Shown in pieces: positions 42,583 through 52,139 of a stretch of DNA of 64,000 bases. The position numbers were made by a program, and so were the translations under genes. The notes beneath the pieces are model-generated. The model searched no databases. It saw only the letters and a program-made list of their open reading frames with translations, and had not been told where the DNA came from. Numbering within the stretch: position 1 is the stretch's first letter; every line of letters starts with the position of its first letter. Source of the stretch: JANNAT01 sp031384605 (GTDB lineage: Bacteria > Pseudomonadota > Alphaproteobacteria > Rhodobacterales > Rhodobacteraceae); contig JANNAT010000141.1 of NCBI GenBank assembly GCA_031384605.1, positions 244,995 through 308,994 of the forward strand, in the 5' to 3' direction.

Positions 42583-43764
42583 ATGAGCGACACTTGGAAA
42601 ACCCGCACCAAACTGGTGCATGAAGGCAGCCGGCGCAGCCAGTATGGCGAGATGGCCGAGGCGATTTATCTGACCCAAGGCTTTGTCTACCCCAGCGCCG
42701 AAGCCGCCGAAGCGCGGTTTTTGCAGGCCGGGAATGATGAATTCATCTATGCCCGCTATGGCAACCCCACGACGCGGATGTTTGAAGAACGCATCGCGGC
42801 GCTGGAAGGCACGGAAGATGCCTTTGCGACTGCCAGCGGCATGGCGGCGGTGTACGGCGCGCTGGCGTCGATGCTGCGGGCAGGTGATCATGTGGTGTCA
42901 TCCCGCGCGCTGTTTGGATCGTGCCTTTACGTGCTCGAAGAGGTGCTGACGCGGTTTGGCGTTCGGGTCACCTTTGTTGATGGTGCCGATCTGAATGCAT
43001 GGCGCGCAGCTGTCACCCCGGGCACTAGGGCCGTGTTTTTCGAATCGATGTCGAACCCGACGCTGGAATTGGTCGATATCACCGAAGTGTCGAAAATCGC
43101 CCATGCGATGGGTGCGCTGGTGATTGTGGACAACGTGTTTTCCACACCGGTGTTCAGCCAAGCCGTGGCGCAAGGGGCGGATGTTGTTGTTTATTCCACC
43201 ACAAAACACATCGACGGGCAGGGCCGCGCCTTGGGCGGGGTTATCTGTGGGTCACGCGAGTTTATCCGCAAAACCGCTGAACCTTTTATGAAACACACCG
43301 GCGGTTCGATGTCGCCGTTCACCGCGTGGATCATGCTGAACGGCATGGCCACGTTGGATTTACGGTGCCGCGCGATGGCGGATGCGGCGCTGGAGATTGC
43401 GCGGGTGCTGGAAGCCGACGCGCGGATTTCGAAGGTGATCTTTCCGGGGCTGCCCAGCCATCCGCAACACGCGCTTGCCATGGCGCAAATGGGGTCGGGT
43501 GGCACTTTGGTGTCGTTTGATATCAAGGGCGGCAAAGAGGCGGCGTTTCGGTTCTGTAATGCTTTGGAAATCATCAAGATTTCCAACAATCTGGGGGATG
43601 CCAAATCCATCGCCACCCATCCTGCCACCACGACGCACCAACGTTTGCTGCAACCGCAAAAGGATATCCTTGGCATCACGCCGGGGCTGATCCGGCTGTC
43701 GGTGGGTCTGGAAGACGTGGGTGATCTGATCGGCGATCTGCAAAACGCGTTATCGGCGATCTGA
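42583..43764 (+). CDS. metZ: O-succinylhomoserine sulfhydrylase
   Basis: A 393-residue PLP enzyme of the Cys/Met-metabolism family that makes homocysteine from O-succinylhomoserine and sulfide. Blocks include YARYGNPTTRMFEERIAALEG, ATASGMAAVYGALASMLRAGDHVVSSRALFGS and the PLP lysine in YSTTKHIDGQGRALGG (Lys208). The length is normal. The ATG of MSDTWKTRTKLVHEGS is preferred over an upstream in-frame ATG that would run into the leader terminator. It is controlled by the SAM-II riboswitch. Confidence 0.96.
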   Translation: MSDTWKTRTKLVHEGSRRSQYGEMAEAIYLTQGFVYPSAEAAEARFLQAGNDEFIYARYGNPTTRMFEERIAALEGTEDAFATASGMAAVYGALASMLRAGDHVVSSRALFGSCLYVLEEVLTRFGVRVTFVDGADLNAWRAAVTPGTRAVFFESMSNPTLELVDITEVSKIAHAMGALVIVDNVFSTPVFSQAVAQGADVVVYSTTKHIDGQGRALGGVICGSREFIRKTAEPFMKHTGGSMSPFTAWIMLNGMATLDLRCRAMADAALEIARVLEADARISKVIFPGLPSHPQHALAMAQMGSGGTLVSFDIKGGKEAAFRFCNALEIIKISNNLGDAKSIATHPATTTHQRLLQPQKDILGITPGLIRLSVGLEDVGDLIGDLQNALSAI

Positions 43765-43847
43765 CGGCATTTATTTGCCGGTAAGGTTTGGGTTTGGCAA
43801 CTTGCGCCCTATGTTTGCAATTGCCGTCGATAAAGAAAGGCCGCGCT

Positions 43848-44936
43848 ATGAATATCCATTTGTCCGATGCCGATCACACCCCAAACCTTGCGCAGGCCGA
43901 GGCGGCGCTGGCCACGCTGCGGCTGTGGGCGGCGCGCGCGACCGATGCGCAGATTGTGGCCCTTGATCCGGGTGCAGGCGTGTTGCTGGGGCAGGAATAC
44001 CCGGTGATGTCGCGGGTCTATCCCGAAGATTTCATTGTAACGGATGCCTATAAATCCAGCCTGCCCGATTTGCAAAATGGCCCCAGCAGCCTGATTGTCG
44101 GGGCAAAACAAGTGATCCAGCACGTCGGGATTTCCAACTTTCGCCTGCCGATCAGCTTTGCCACCCGCGAGTCCGGGCCGATCATGCTGGAAACCTCGGT
44201 CACCGGCACCGTCAGCCTTGAGGCCGAGAAAAAAGGCATCAACATGAGCCGCATCATGCGGTCTTTCTACACCCATGCGGAATCTGCCTTCAGTTTTGAG
44301 CTGATCGCCCAAGTCTTGGAAGATTACCTGCGCGATCTGGGATCCTTCGACGCCCGCATTCAGATGCGGTTTTCGTTCCCGGTGCGGGTGCAAAGCCTGC
44401 GCTCGGGTCTGTCGGGCTGGCAATACTATGATATCGCGTTGGAATTGGTCGATGTGGCAGGGGTGCGGCAGCGCATCATGCATCTGGATTTCGTTTATTC
44501 CAGCACCTGTCCCTGCTCGCTTGAACTGTCGGAGCACGCCCGCCAAACCCGGGGCCAACTGGCCACACCGCATTCGCAAAGATCAGTTGCGCGCATTTCT
44601 GCGGAACTGGTCGGCCCCGATTGCCTGTGGTTCGAAGACCTGATTGAGATCGCCCGCGCGGCCGTGCCTACTGAGACGCAAGTCATGGTGAAACGCGAAG
44701 ATGAACAGGCCTTTGCCGAATTGAACGCGGCCAACCCGATCTTTGTCGAAGATGCAGCCCGGTCATTTTGTGAGGCGTTGCAGCAAGACGCGCGCATCGG
44801 TGATTTCCGCATTGTTGCCAGCCATCAGGAAAGCCTGCACAGCCATGACGCCGTATCGGTGCTGACCGATGGGCCAACCTTTGCCGCAAGCAGCCTTGAT
44901 CCCCGGTTGTTCGCCAGCCTCTATCATGTGGGTTGA
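43848..44936 (+). CDS. folE2: GTP cyclohydrolase FolE2 (type IB)
   Basis: A 362-residue enzyme that converts GTP to dihydroneopterin triphosphate, the first folate/queuosine step; the type IB form needs no zinc specifically and is used under metal limitation. It shows YPVMSRVYPEDFIVTDAYKSSLPDLQNGPSSLIVGAKQVIQHVGISNFRLPI and the catalytic Cys in FVYSSTCPCSLELSEHARQTRGQ. I prefer the ATG of MNIHLSDADHTP. folB and folP are 11 kb away. The upstream 80 bases show no obvious Zur box. Confidence 0.95.
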   Translation: MNIHLSDADHTPNLAQAEAALATLRLWAARATDAQIVALDPGAGVLLGQEYPVMSRVYPEDFIVTDAYKSSLPDLQNGPSSLIVGAKQVIQHVGISNFRLPISFATRESGPIMLETSVTGTVSLEAEKKGINMSRIMRSFYTHAESAFSFELIAQVLEDYLRDLGSFDARIQMRFSFPVRVQSLRSGLSGWQYYDIALELVDVAGVRQRIMHLDFVYSSTCPCSLELSEHARQTRGQLATPHSQRSVARISAELVGPDCLWFEDLIEIARAAVPTETQVMVKREDEQAFAELNAANPIFVEDAARSFCEALQQDARIGDFRIVASHQESLHSHDAVSVLTDGPTFAASSLDPRLFASLYHVG

Positions 44937-44984
44937 TCAGGCATAAATTGACGAAGCCGTGCGGGCCGGGTATTTGCCCAATCC

Positions 44985-46433
44985 ATGATAGACCTAAGAC
45001 CCATCGTCTATGTGCTTGGCCGCATATTGATCGTTCTGGCGATTTTGATGCTGGCGCCCGCGATCATTGATCACCGGGCCGGCCTGACCAATGGTCTGGA
45101 TTTCTTGCAAAGCGCGATTATCACCGGGGCCATTGGTGGCCTATTGGCGCTGGCCACAGCCAATGCGGTGGGCCAAGGGCTGACGGTGCGGCAGGCCTAT
45201 CTGTTGACAGTCATTATCTGGACGGTGTTGCCGATTTTTGGCGGCCTGCCCTACATGTTGGGGGAGCCGCACCTGACTTTTACCCAAGCCTATTTTGAGG
45301 CAACTTCGGGGTTCACCACGACCGGGGCAACCGTGATAGTGGGGTTGGACAATCTGCCGGATGGCATGAATCTGTGGCGCGGCATGACCAACAGCTTTGG
45401 CGGTCTGGGGATTGCGTTTGTTGCAATGATCTTTTTGCCCGTGATGCGGGTGGGGGGGATGCAATATTTCAAAACGGAAAGCTTTGATACCTTTGGCAAA
45501 ACCCTGCCACGGGCCACCGATATCGCCCGCCAACTGGTGATCGTGTATTTCGGCTTGACGGTGATTTGCGCGCTTACCTATCGCGGGTTGGGCATGGACG
45601 CTTTGGATGCGATCGTGTGTGCGATGGCCACGATTGCCACGGGTGGCTTTGCACCGATGGATGCGTCGTTTGGCAAATATCCCGGTGCGATGGAATATGC
45701 CGGGGCGATCTTTATGATTTTGGCGTCATTGCCCTATGTGCGCTATGTGCAGCTGATCAACGGGCAAACCAAACCACTGTGGTTTGACGCCCAAGTGCGC
45801 GCCTATCTGCGCTGGCTGGCGTATGCGGTGGGGTCGGTCACGCTGTGGCGCGTGCTGACATCGGATATGGCGTTTGAAGACGCGTTTCGCGAGGCGCTGT
45901 TTAACCTTGTGTCGATCATGTCATCGACCGGGTTCTTTTCCGGCAGCTTTGCCACCTGGGGCGGATATATGTTGGTTGTGGCGTTCTTGATCGGCACCAT
46001 AGGAGCCTGTTCGGGATCAAGTGCTGCCGGCCTTAGCGTGTTTCGGGTGCAAATTGCCGGGGCGGTTTTGGCCGCGCAAATCCGCAAGATTACGATGCCC
46101 AGCCGGGTGACCCGCGTGAAGTATGACGGACAAAACGTGGATGAAGACGTGATCAGCGGTCTGATCTTGTTCATCACCGGCTATGTGATGTTGTTGGGCG
46201 TGATGTCGGTTGCCCTGACACTGATGGGCGTTGATCTTTACTCGGCCATCTGGGGTGTTTGGACATCTTTGGGCAATATCGGCTATGGGTTTGGCCCCTT
46301 GGTTGCGCGCACGGGCACGTTTGTGGACTATCCCGATGCCGCGATTTGGGTGATGTCATTGGCGATGATTTTGGGGCGGTTGGGACTGTTGGCGATTTTG
46401 GTGGTTCTGCTGCCAAGGTTTTGGCGCAGTTGA
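44985..46433 (+). CDS. trkH: TrkH family potassium uptake protein
   Basis: A 482-residue K+ channel subunit of the TrkH/KtrB superfamily with four membrane-pore-membrane repeats; the filter regions are visible as FEATSGFTTTGATV, ATIATGGFAPMD, SIMSSTGFFSG and SLGNIGYGFGPL, each with the key glycine. It needs TrkA for control; no trkA is here. A 49-base gap separates it from folE2. A palindromic repeat follows its stop. Confidence 0.95.
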   Translation: MIDLRPIVYVLGRILIVLAILMLAPAIIDHRAGLTNGLDFLQSAIITGAIGGLLALATANAVGQGLTVRQAYLLTVIIWTVLPIFGGLPYMLGEPHLTFTQAYFEATSGFTTTGATVIVGLDNLPDGMNLWRGMTNSFGGLGIAFVAMIFLPVMRVGGMQYFKTESFDTFGKTLPRATDIARQLVIVYFGLTVICALTYRGLGMDALDAIVCAMATIATGGFAPMDASFGKYPGAMEYAGAIFMILASLPYVRYVQLINGQTKPLWFDAQVRAYLRWLAYAVGSVTLWRVLTSDMAFEDAFREALFNLVSIMSSTGFFSGSFATWGGYMLVVAFLIGTIGACSGSSAAGLSVFRVQIAGAVLAAQIRKITMPSRVTRVKYDGQNVDEDVISGLILFITGYVMLLGVMSVALTLMGVDLYSAIWGVWTSLGNIGYGFGPLVARTGTFVDYPDAAIWVMSLAMILGRLGLLAILVVLLPRFWRS

Positions 46434-46447
46434 TGTTTTGGGTTGAT

Positions 46448-46504
46448 GGTGCGCCTGAAGGCACACCCTACATCCACCGTGTAGGGTGTGCGTGTCGGTG
46501 CACC
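46448..46504. repeat. REP-like palindrome after trkH
   Basis: The arms GGTGCGCC...CACACCCTACA (46448-46472) and TGTAGGGTGTGC...GGTGCACC (46480-46504) form a long imperfect hairpin with a 7-base loop. The arms match those at 63402-63466 in the opposite inversion order. It lies between trkH and the convergent 46.5 kb gene. Confidence 0.8.
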
Positions 46505-46513
46505 AAGGCCCGA

Positions 46514-48247
46514 TCATTCCCAACAAGACACCAGCACCGTCATGCCCAACGCAGCGGCATTCAACGCATCCGGTGTGGCAATTGCTGTTTGGCTGCTGAT
46601 GCTGGCAACAACGCCCGCCTTGGTTAACACCGCCGTTATCGCAGCACTTGACGCGGCAAACGCCACGCCATCGGGCAACAGTTTTGCCCCATCCACCAGC
46701 GCAGGCAGGGCCATGCCAATCACCGCGCCCGATTGATCAACCACAGGCCCCCCCGCATCGCCGGGCAGCAAGGCAATCGACAGCCGGGCGATGCCCACCT
46801 CGCCATTCAGGCCCTTGTCTTCTTCGAGGGTGCCGAATGACAGCACGGGGGCGGGCAATTTTGCCTCGTAGGAATATCCCGCCACGACAATTTCCGATCC
46901 CAACCGCATGGCCCCGGTTTGAAATTGCGCAAAGACACCGGGGGCCAGCGGTTGTGTGGGCGTTAACACCGCCAGCCCGCTTGCGGCGTCTGCGACCTTT
47001 ACGACGGCATCAATATCGTGATCTATCGTCACCCGTCCACAACTGCCAACGGCATCAACGCTGGTCAGAACCGTGCCCGCCGCATCAACAAAGAATCCCG
47101 ACCGCGACAGAATAGGTATTTTCACTTCAAGTCCCGACAGCAGCCCCGAGCGGGCAGCCTCATCCATCGGCACCAATCCGGGGTCTAAAGCCTTATCGCC
47201 CACCGGGCGGAAACTGGCCTTGAGTGCTGGCAAAATGCGGGTCATCCGTTCGGCATCGGCGGGCTTCCACACCACCATAAAGCCTTTGACCATACCTTTT
47301 GAGGTTTCTGCATAGGCATAGCTTTGCACATCTGCGGACCCGGCGTTGATGGTAAAGCTGTCTTCGCCGCGCAGCCGCTCGCCATCAACCGGCACCACTT
47401 CCAGCGTCTGCAAGATATCATAAAGTCCAAAAAGGCTGCTTTGATCGCCGGGTTCCGAAATCAGATAAACCTGCATGCCAGACCCGGCTTTTTCGACGAA
47501 ATGCACGAACGGCGGCTCATAGCGATCAAACTGCAACAAGGACATCGGCAGGGTGATTTCTATCCCTGCCTCTGCCTCAGATATCGTTTCAAAGCCAAAT
47601 TCGGCCTGATCGGCTTGGTAATTCGTCAGCAACGCCATCCGCTGCGCGGTTGTCAGAACGCCGGTTGCCTCAAACCCGTTAGCACCTTGCCATTCGGCCA
47701 TCGAATTGCGCGTGCCGGGGCCGAATGACCCATCGACTGCAGCAGTGTAAAACCCATACCAACCCAACGCGGTTTGCAGGTCTTTGCGCCCGTCGCGTGT
47801 CAGCTCTGCCTCAGACGCTTTGGCCTGGCGCAGGGTTTCATCGGGCACTTCAGGCGGCTCATCCGGCACCAGCGGTTCAACGGCAATCAGCGGATCCGCC
47901 ACAACCGCAGGATCGCCAACTTGCCCCACAGGCCAGAATTGCTGGCCGTGATCGCTGCCATCGGTGATGAAACTGTCACCGGGGATCATGTTTTCGCGTT
48001 TCAGATCAAAAATCCGCCCCGCAGCCGCTTCGGGCGCATAGGGACCAAGGGCGATGGCATACCAGCCGGACCCTATCTGAAAGCCCGCCACGTCGGGAAA
48101 CAGCGCGGCATAGGCGCGGGCGCGATCTTGGGCGGACGCCAGACTTGGTTGCGCCTCTATTTGCAGCCACGCCTGTTCTTGGGCACCCGCGATCCGCGAC
48201 AAACCCAATAGCGCGACCAGCGCAATCAACAATACCCGAACGTTCAT
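46514..48247 (-). CDS. Secreted peptidoglycan-binding protein with degenerate trypsin-like domain
   Basis: A 577-residue exported protein. Signal peptide (1-22, ending AGAQEQ), a SPOR-like region (about 25-95, WLQIEAQPSLASAQDRARAYAALF), a peptidoglycan-binding domain (about 150-205, LQTALGWYGFYTAAVDGSFGPGTRNSMAEWQ), a beta-rich middle and a C-terminal chymotrypsin fold (about 370-545). The protease triad is absent: the His position reads SVDAVGSC, the Asp region SGLAVLTP, and the Ser motif is GDAGGP (Ala498 for Ser). The cleanest start is MNVRVLLIAL. It is divergent from glyQ. It probably binds rather than cuts. Confidence 0.82.
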   Translation of the reverse strand: MNVRVLLIALVALLGLSRIAGAQEQAWLQIEAQPSLASAQDRARAYAALFPDVAGFQIGSGWYAIALGPYAPEAAAGRIFDLKRENMIPGDSFITDGSDHGQQFWPVGQVGDPAVVADPLIAVEPLVPDEPPEVPDETLRQAKASEAELTRDGRKDLQTALGWYGFYTAAVDGSFGPGTRNSMAEWQGANGFEATGVLTTAQRMALLTNYQADQAEFGFETISEAEAGIEITLPMSLLQFDRYEPPFVHFVEKAGSGMQVYLISEPGDQSSLFGLYDILQTLEVVPVDGERLRGEDSFTINAGSADVQSYAYAETSKGMVKGFMVVWKPADAERMTRILPALKASFRPVGDKALDPGLVPMDEAARSGLLSGLEVKIPILSRSGFFVDAAGTVLTSVDAVGSCGRVTIDHDIDAVVKVADAASGLAVLTPTQPLAPGVFAQFQTGAMRLGSEIVVAGYSYEAKLPAPVLSFGTLEEDKGLNGEVGIARLSIALLPGDAGGPVVDQSGAVIGMALPALVDGAKLLPDGVAFAASSAAITAVLTKAGVVASISSQTAIATPDALNAAALGMTVLVSCWE

Positions 48248-48415
48248 CCCAGCCGCACCCTTTTCGCACCCAACGAATTTTTGGGAACCTAGCAGAGCCT
48301 TTGGCAGATGCCCATGGTGTGCAAACGGCCTTGTTTCACACTTGCGCAACCCCACCCTGCATTGACCCTTGCGCGCACCTTGCCTATGGAAGGGCTGCAT
48401 TTGATGAGGTCTGCC

Positions 48416-49354
48416 ATGGCTGATGCCCCAACCGCGCCCCAAACCGCGCCGCGTTCGTTTCAAGAGATCATCTTGCGGCTGCAAGCCTATTGGGCGGCAC
48501 AGGGCTGCGCGATTTTGCAACCCTATGATATGGAAGTGGGTGCCGGCACGTTTCACCCGGCCACAACGCTGCGGTCTTTAGGGGCCAAACCCTGGGCCGC
48601 CGCCTATGTGCAGCCGTCACGCCGCCCCACCGATGGGCGATATGGCGAAAACCCCAACCGCTTGCAGCACTATTATCAGTATCAGGTGATCATCAAACCG
48701 TCGCCGCCGAACCTGCAAGACCTATACCTTGGCTCACTTGCCGCCATCGGCATTGACGCAGGTTTGCACGACATCCGTTTTGTCGAAGATGATTGGGAAA
48801 GCCCGACCTTGGGTGCTTGGGGCCTTGGATGGGAGATTTGGTGCGATGGCATGGAAGTGTCGCAATTCACCTATTTCCAACAGGTCGGCGGCCATGATTG
48901 CAAACCGGTATCAGGCGAGTTGACCTACGGTTTGGAACGCCTTGCGATGTATGTGCTTGGCGTGGGTCACGTGATGGACATGCCGTTCAATGATCCCGGC
49001 GCACCGATCCCGTTGACCTATGGCGATATTTTTCGGCAAACCGAAGAAGAATACAGCCGCCACAACTTTGACGGTGCCGACACCGCGCACCTGTTGCAGC
49101 ATTTCGAACATGCCGAAGCCGAATGCGCCCGGCTGCTGGATTTTGCCCCGCTTGATCCAAAATCGGGCAAAACCATCATCATGGCGCATCCGGCCTATGA
49201 TCAAACCATCAAGGCCAGCCATCTATTCAACCTGTTGGATGCGCGCGGGGTGATTTCGGTGACCGAACGCCAAGCCTATATCGGCCGGGTGCGCGCATTG
49301 GCCAAGAAATGCGCCGATGCGTATCGCCAAACGCCCGCGGGGGCAGACGCGTGA
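48416..49354 (+). CDS. glyQ: Glycyl-tRNA synthetase alpha subunit
   Basis: A 312-residue class II synthetase subunit carrying the activation site. It starts MADAPTAPQTAPRSFQEII and shows AQGCAILQPYDMEVGAGTFHPATTLRSLG, YVQPSRRPTDGRYGENPNRLQHYYQYQVI (motif 2) and PVSGELTYGLERLAMYV (motif 3). The upstream in-frame region lacks homology, so the inner ATG is used. Its stop overlaps the GTG start of the next gene by 4 bases; glyQ and glyS are therefore split by one small gene, a known Rhodobacterales order. Confidence 0.97.
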   Translation: MADAPTAPQTAPRSFQEIILRLQAYWAAQGCAILQPYDMEVGAGTFHPATTLRSLGAKPWAAAYVQPSRRPTDGRYGENPNRLQHYYQYQVIIKPSPPNLQDLYLGSLAAIGIDAGLHDIRFVEDDWESPTLGAWGLGWEIWCDGMEVSQFTYFQQVGGHDCKPVSGELTYGLERLAMYVLGVGHVMDMPFNDPGAPIPLTYGDIFRQTEEEYSRHNFDGADTAHLLQHFEHAEAECARLLDFAPLDPKSGKTIIMAHPAYDQTIKASHLFNLLDARGVISVTERQAYIGRVRALAKKCADAYRQTPAGADA

Positions 49355-49827
49355 ACAATGGAAAAATCGTCGCGGGGGGCATTGTTGTGATTGGCGTTGT
49401 TGCAGGTATCGCCATGTATTGGCTGCAGGAATACGCGTTCTACACCCCCGCCGTGTTCCAGTCGGGCAATGAAATTCGCCTGACCCTGATCGAAGGTGGC
49501 CAACCCGAACCGATCCTTGCGACCGATGTGACCGGCATCGACGCGAATTCATCCCCCTTGCGGTTTCGCGCCTGCTTTACCACGCCGCTGACCCAAGCCA
49601 TGCTGACCGAAACCTATCAGCTTTACGACGGGGCGACCCCCCTGAACGGCCCGTCATGGTTTGATTGCTATGATGCCGCTGAAATTGGCACCGCGTTGGA
49701 AAAGGGCGAGGCGATAGCGTTCTTGTCCGAGGCCGACATCGTTCCGGGCTTTGACCGCGTTGTCGCCGTGTTCCCCGATGGCCGGGCCTTTGCCTGGCAC
49801 CAAATCTCGCCTGATACGGAGCAATGA
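49351..49827 (+). CDS. DUF6446 family membrane-anchored protein
   Basis: A 158-residue protein starting at GTG (coupled to glyQ through GTGA) with an N-terminal membrane anchor (residues 5-24, IVAGGIVVIGVVAGIAMYWL) and a periplasmic domain with two Cys (FRACFTT and FDCYDAAEIG). It is regularly found between glyQ and glyS in Rhodobacterales, where it is DUF6446. The function is unknown, and a link to tRNA charging is not implied by a periplasmic domain. glyS starts 2 bases after its stop. Confidence 0.82.
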   Translation: MNNGKIVAGGIVVIGVVAGIAMYWLQEYAFYTPAVFQSGNEIRLTLIEGGQPEPILATDVTGIDANSSPLRFRACFTTPLTQAMLTETYQLYDGATPLNGPSWFDCYDAAEIGTALEKGEAIAFLSEADIVPGFDRVVAVFPDGRAFAWHQISPDTEQ

Positions 49828-49828
49828 T

Positions 49829-52129
49829 ATGGCCGATCTGCTAATCGAACTTTTCTCCGAAGAAATTCCGGCCCGGATGCAGGCGCGCGCGCGGGATGAT
49901 CTGAAATCCATGGTAACCAACGGCTTGGTCGACGCCGGGTTAACCTATGCTTCCGCAGGGGCGTTTTCCACGCCGCGCCGCTTGGTTCTGGCGGTTGAAG
50001 GGTTGACGGCGGAAAGTGCCGCCGTGCGTGAAGACCGAAAGGGCCCAAGTGCGACCGCACCGCAAGTCGCCATCGACGGCTTTTTGCGTGCAACCGGCCT
50101 GACGCTTGATCAACTGGACCGCCGTGCCGACAAAAAGGGCGAAACGCTTTACGCCGTCATCGAAAAACCCGGCCGCGCCGCAAGCGCGATCATCGCCGAA
50201 GTGCTTGAGGCCACCATCCGCAATTTCCCTTGGCCCAAATCCATGCGCTGGGGCAACGGCACCTTGCGTTGGGTCCGCCCGCTGCATTCGATCCTGTGCC
50301 AGTTGACGGATGAGGCGGGCAGCACCGTCGTGCCCCTGTCCGTCGATGGCATTGCGTCCGGCAACACCACGCGCGGCCACCGTTTCATGGGGCCCGGCGT
50401 GATCACGGTTTCAGGGTTTGACGATTATTCCACCAAACTGAAGCGCGCGTTCGTGGTGCTTGACTCCGACGAACGCGCTGCCGCGATCCTGCAATCGGCG
50501 CAAAACATGGTCTTTGCGGCAGGCATGGAACTGGTGCCCGACGCGGGGCTGTTGGCCGAAGTCGCAGGTCTGGTCGAATGGCCCGTGGTTCTGCTGGGCC
50601 GGATTGACGACGCTTTCCTTGGCTTGCCGCCAGAAGTGCTGCAAACATCCATGCGCGAACACCAAAAGTTTTTCTCAGTGCGAAACCCCAAAACCGCCCG
50701 GATCGAAGGCTTTGTCACCGTCGCCAACGTGGAAACCGCAGACCACGGCGCCACGATCCTTGCGGGCAACCAAAAGGTGCTGTCGGCCCGCCTGTCCGAC
50801 GCGCGGTTCTTTTGGGAGAATGACCTGCGGGTGGCACGCGCCGGTATGGGCGAATGGCTGGACGGGTTGAAAACCGTCACCTTCCATAACAAACTTGGGT
50901 CGCAATCCGACCGCATCGCCCGCATTGCGGCCCTAGCCCGCGAAATCGCCCCCATGGTCGGCGCCGATCCCGATTTGGCCCACCAAGCCGCCACAATCGC
51001 CAAAGCCGACCTGCGCAGCGCGATGGTAGGCGAATTCCCAGAACTCCAAGGCCTAATGGGCATGTATTACGCCCGCGCGGCGGGGTTGGATGACGCCGTG
51101 GCCCTCGCCGCCCGCGATCACTGGAAACCAAAAGGCGAATCCGACACCGTTCCCACCGATCCTGTATCAGTGGCGGTGGCGCTGGCTGATAAGATCGACA
51201 CCTTGTGCGGGTTCTGGGCCATTGATGAGAAACCAACGGGGAGTAAGGATCCCTTTGCGTTGCGCAGGGCGGCGTTGGGGGTTATTCGGTTGGTTGAGAG
51301 CAATTCTGCCCGGATGAAGTTGGCGGAAGTTTTGGGTAGGTGGCTACCCATCCAAGCGGCTGTTATGCTTAAGACTTACCAGATTGCCTTCACGAGCAAA
51401 TCAGTTGTCAAAGCAGACGGGACAAAGATGTCTGTGTTGAATCACGTTTCATCTTCTTGGCCTGCCGAGCACGGCGCAGATTGGAACAATCTATATTTCT
51501 CGGCGGTATCTGATGTGTCGGCCGCATTGAAGGCAGACATGGAAAAACATCCCTACTATGTATATTCTTCGTCGGCAGGTATCGCGAACCCCGAGCGCTA
51601 TGGCTCCGATCTCCTGGCCTTCTTCCACGACCGCCTCAAAGTCACCCTGCGCGACCAAGGCATCTCGCACGATATTATCGACGCCTGCCTCGCCATGCCC
51701 GGCAATGATGACCTCACCCTGCTGGTCAACCGCGCCCGCGCGCTCAACGATTTCCTCAAAACCCCCGATGGTCCCAACCTGATCCAGGGCTATAAACGCG
51801 CCAACACGATTCTGGCGCAGGCCGAAGCCAAAGACGGCGTCGAATATTCCTACGGGGCCGATCCAAAATTCGCCGAAACCGATGAAGAACGCGCGCTTTT
51901 CACCGTGCTTGACCACGCCGAACCCCTGATCACCCATGCTATGAAATCCGAAGACTTCGCCACCGCCATGACGGCCATGGCCACCTTGCGTGCCCCCATC
52001 GACGGGTTTTTCAACACCGTCCAAGTCAACACCGATAGCCAGATCACCCGTCGCAACCGCCTGAACCTTTTGCACCGCATCCGCACCATCTGCGCCGGCG
52101 TGGCTGATCTGACCAAAATCGAAGGCTGA
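49829..52129 (+). CDS. glyS: Glycyl-tRNA synthetase beta subunit
   Basis: A 766-residue subunit that binds the tRNA anticodon side and completes the alpha2beta2 synthetase. Family blocks include LLIELFSEEIPARM, GNGTLRWVRPLHSILC, TRGHRFMG, MREHQKFFSVRN, ARFFWENDLRV and the C-terminal HD and anticodon-binding parts. It is longer than the roughly 700 residues usual for GlyS: about 95 codons (51322-51607) are inserted in frame before DLLAFFHDRLKV, with markedly different codon use (see findings). The start ATG is 2 bases after the DUF6446 stop. Confidence 0.95.
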   Translation: MADLLIELFSEEIPARMQARARDDLKSMVTNGLVDAGLTYASAGAFSTPRRLVLAVEGLTAESAAVREDRKGPSATAPQVAIDGFLRATGLTLDQLDRRADKKGETLYAVIEKPGRAASAIIAEVLEATIRNFPWPKSMRWGNGTLRWVRPLHSILCQLTDEAGSTVVPLSVDGIASGNTTRGHRFMGPGVITVSGFDDYSTKLKRAFVVLDSDERAAAILQSAQNMVFAAGMELVPDAGLLAEVAGLVEWPVVLLGRIDDAFLGLPPEVLQTSMREHQKFFSVRNPKTARIEGFVTVANVETADHGATILAGNQKVLSARLSDARFFWENDLRVARAGMGEWLDGLKTVTFHNKLGSQSDRIARIAALAREIAPMVGADPDLAHQAATIAKADLRSAMVGEFPELQGLMGMYYARAAGLDDAVALAARDHWKPKGESDTVPTDPVSVAVALADKIDTLCGFWAIDEKPTGSKDPFALRRAALGVIRLVESNSARMKLAEVLGRWLPIQAAVMLKTYQIAFTSKSVVKADGTKMSVLNHVSSSWPAEHGADWNNLYFSAVSDVSAALKADMEKHPYYVYSSSAGIANPERYGSDLLAFFHDRLKVTLRDQGISHDIIDACLAMPGNDDLTLLVNRARALNDFLKTPDGPNLIQGYKRANTILAQAEAKDGVEYSYGADPKFAETDEERALFTVLDHAEPLITHAMKSEDFATAMTAMATLRAPIDGFFNTVQVNTDSQITRRNRLNLLHRIRTICAGVADLTKIEG

Positions 52130-52139
52130 GGGCTTCATC

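Noticed and set aside
42347..42586. 79-codon plus-strand frame before metZ
   Set aside because: It runs straight through the SAM-II aptamer and its terminator, so the region is a leader, not a gene.
46448..46504. CRISPR-like repeat
   Set aside because: It is a single hairpin with one loop, not regularly spaced direct repeats; no cas gene is in the window.
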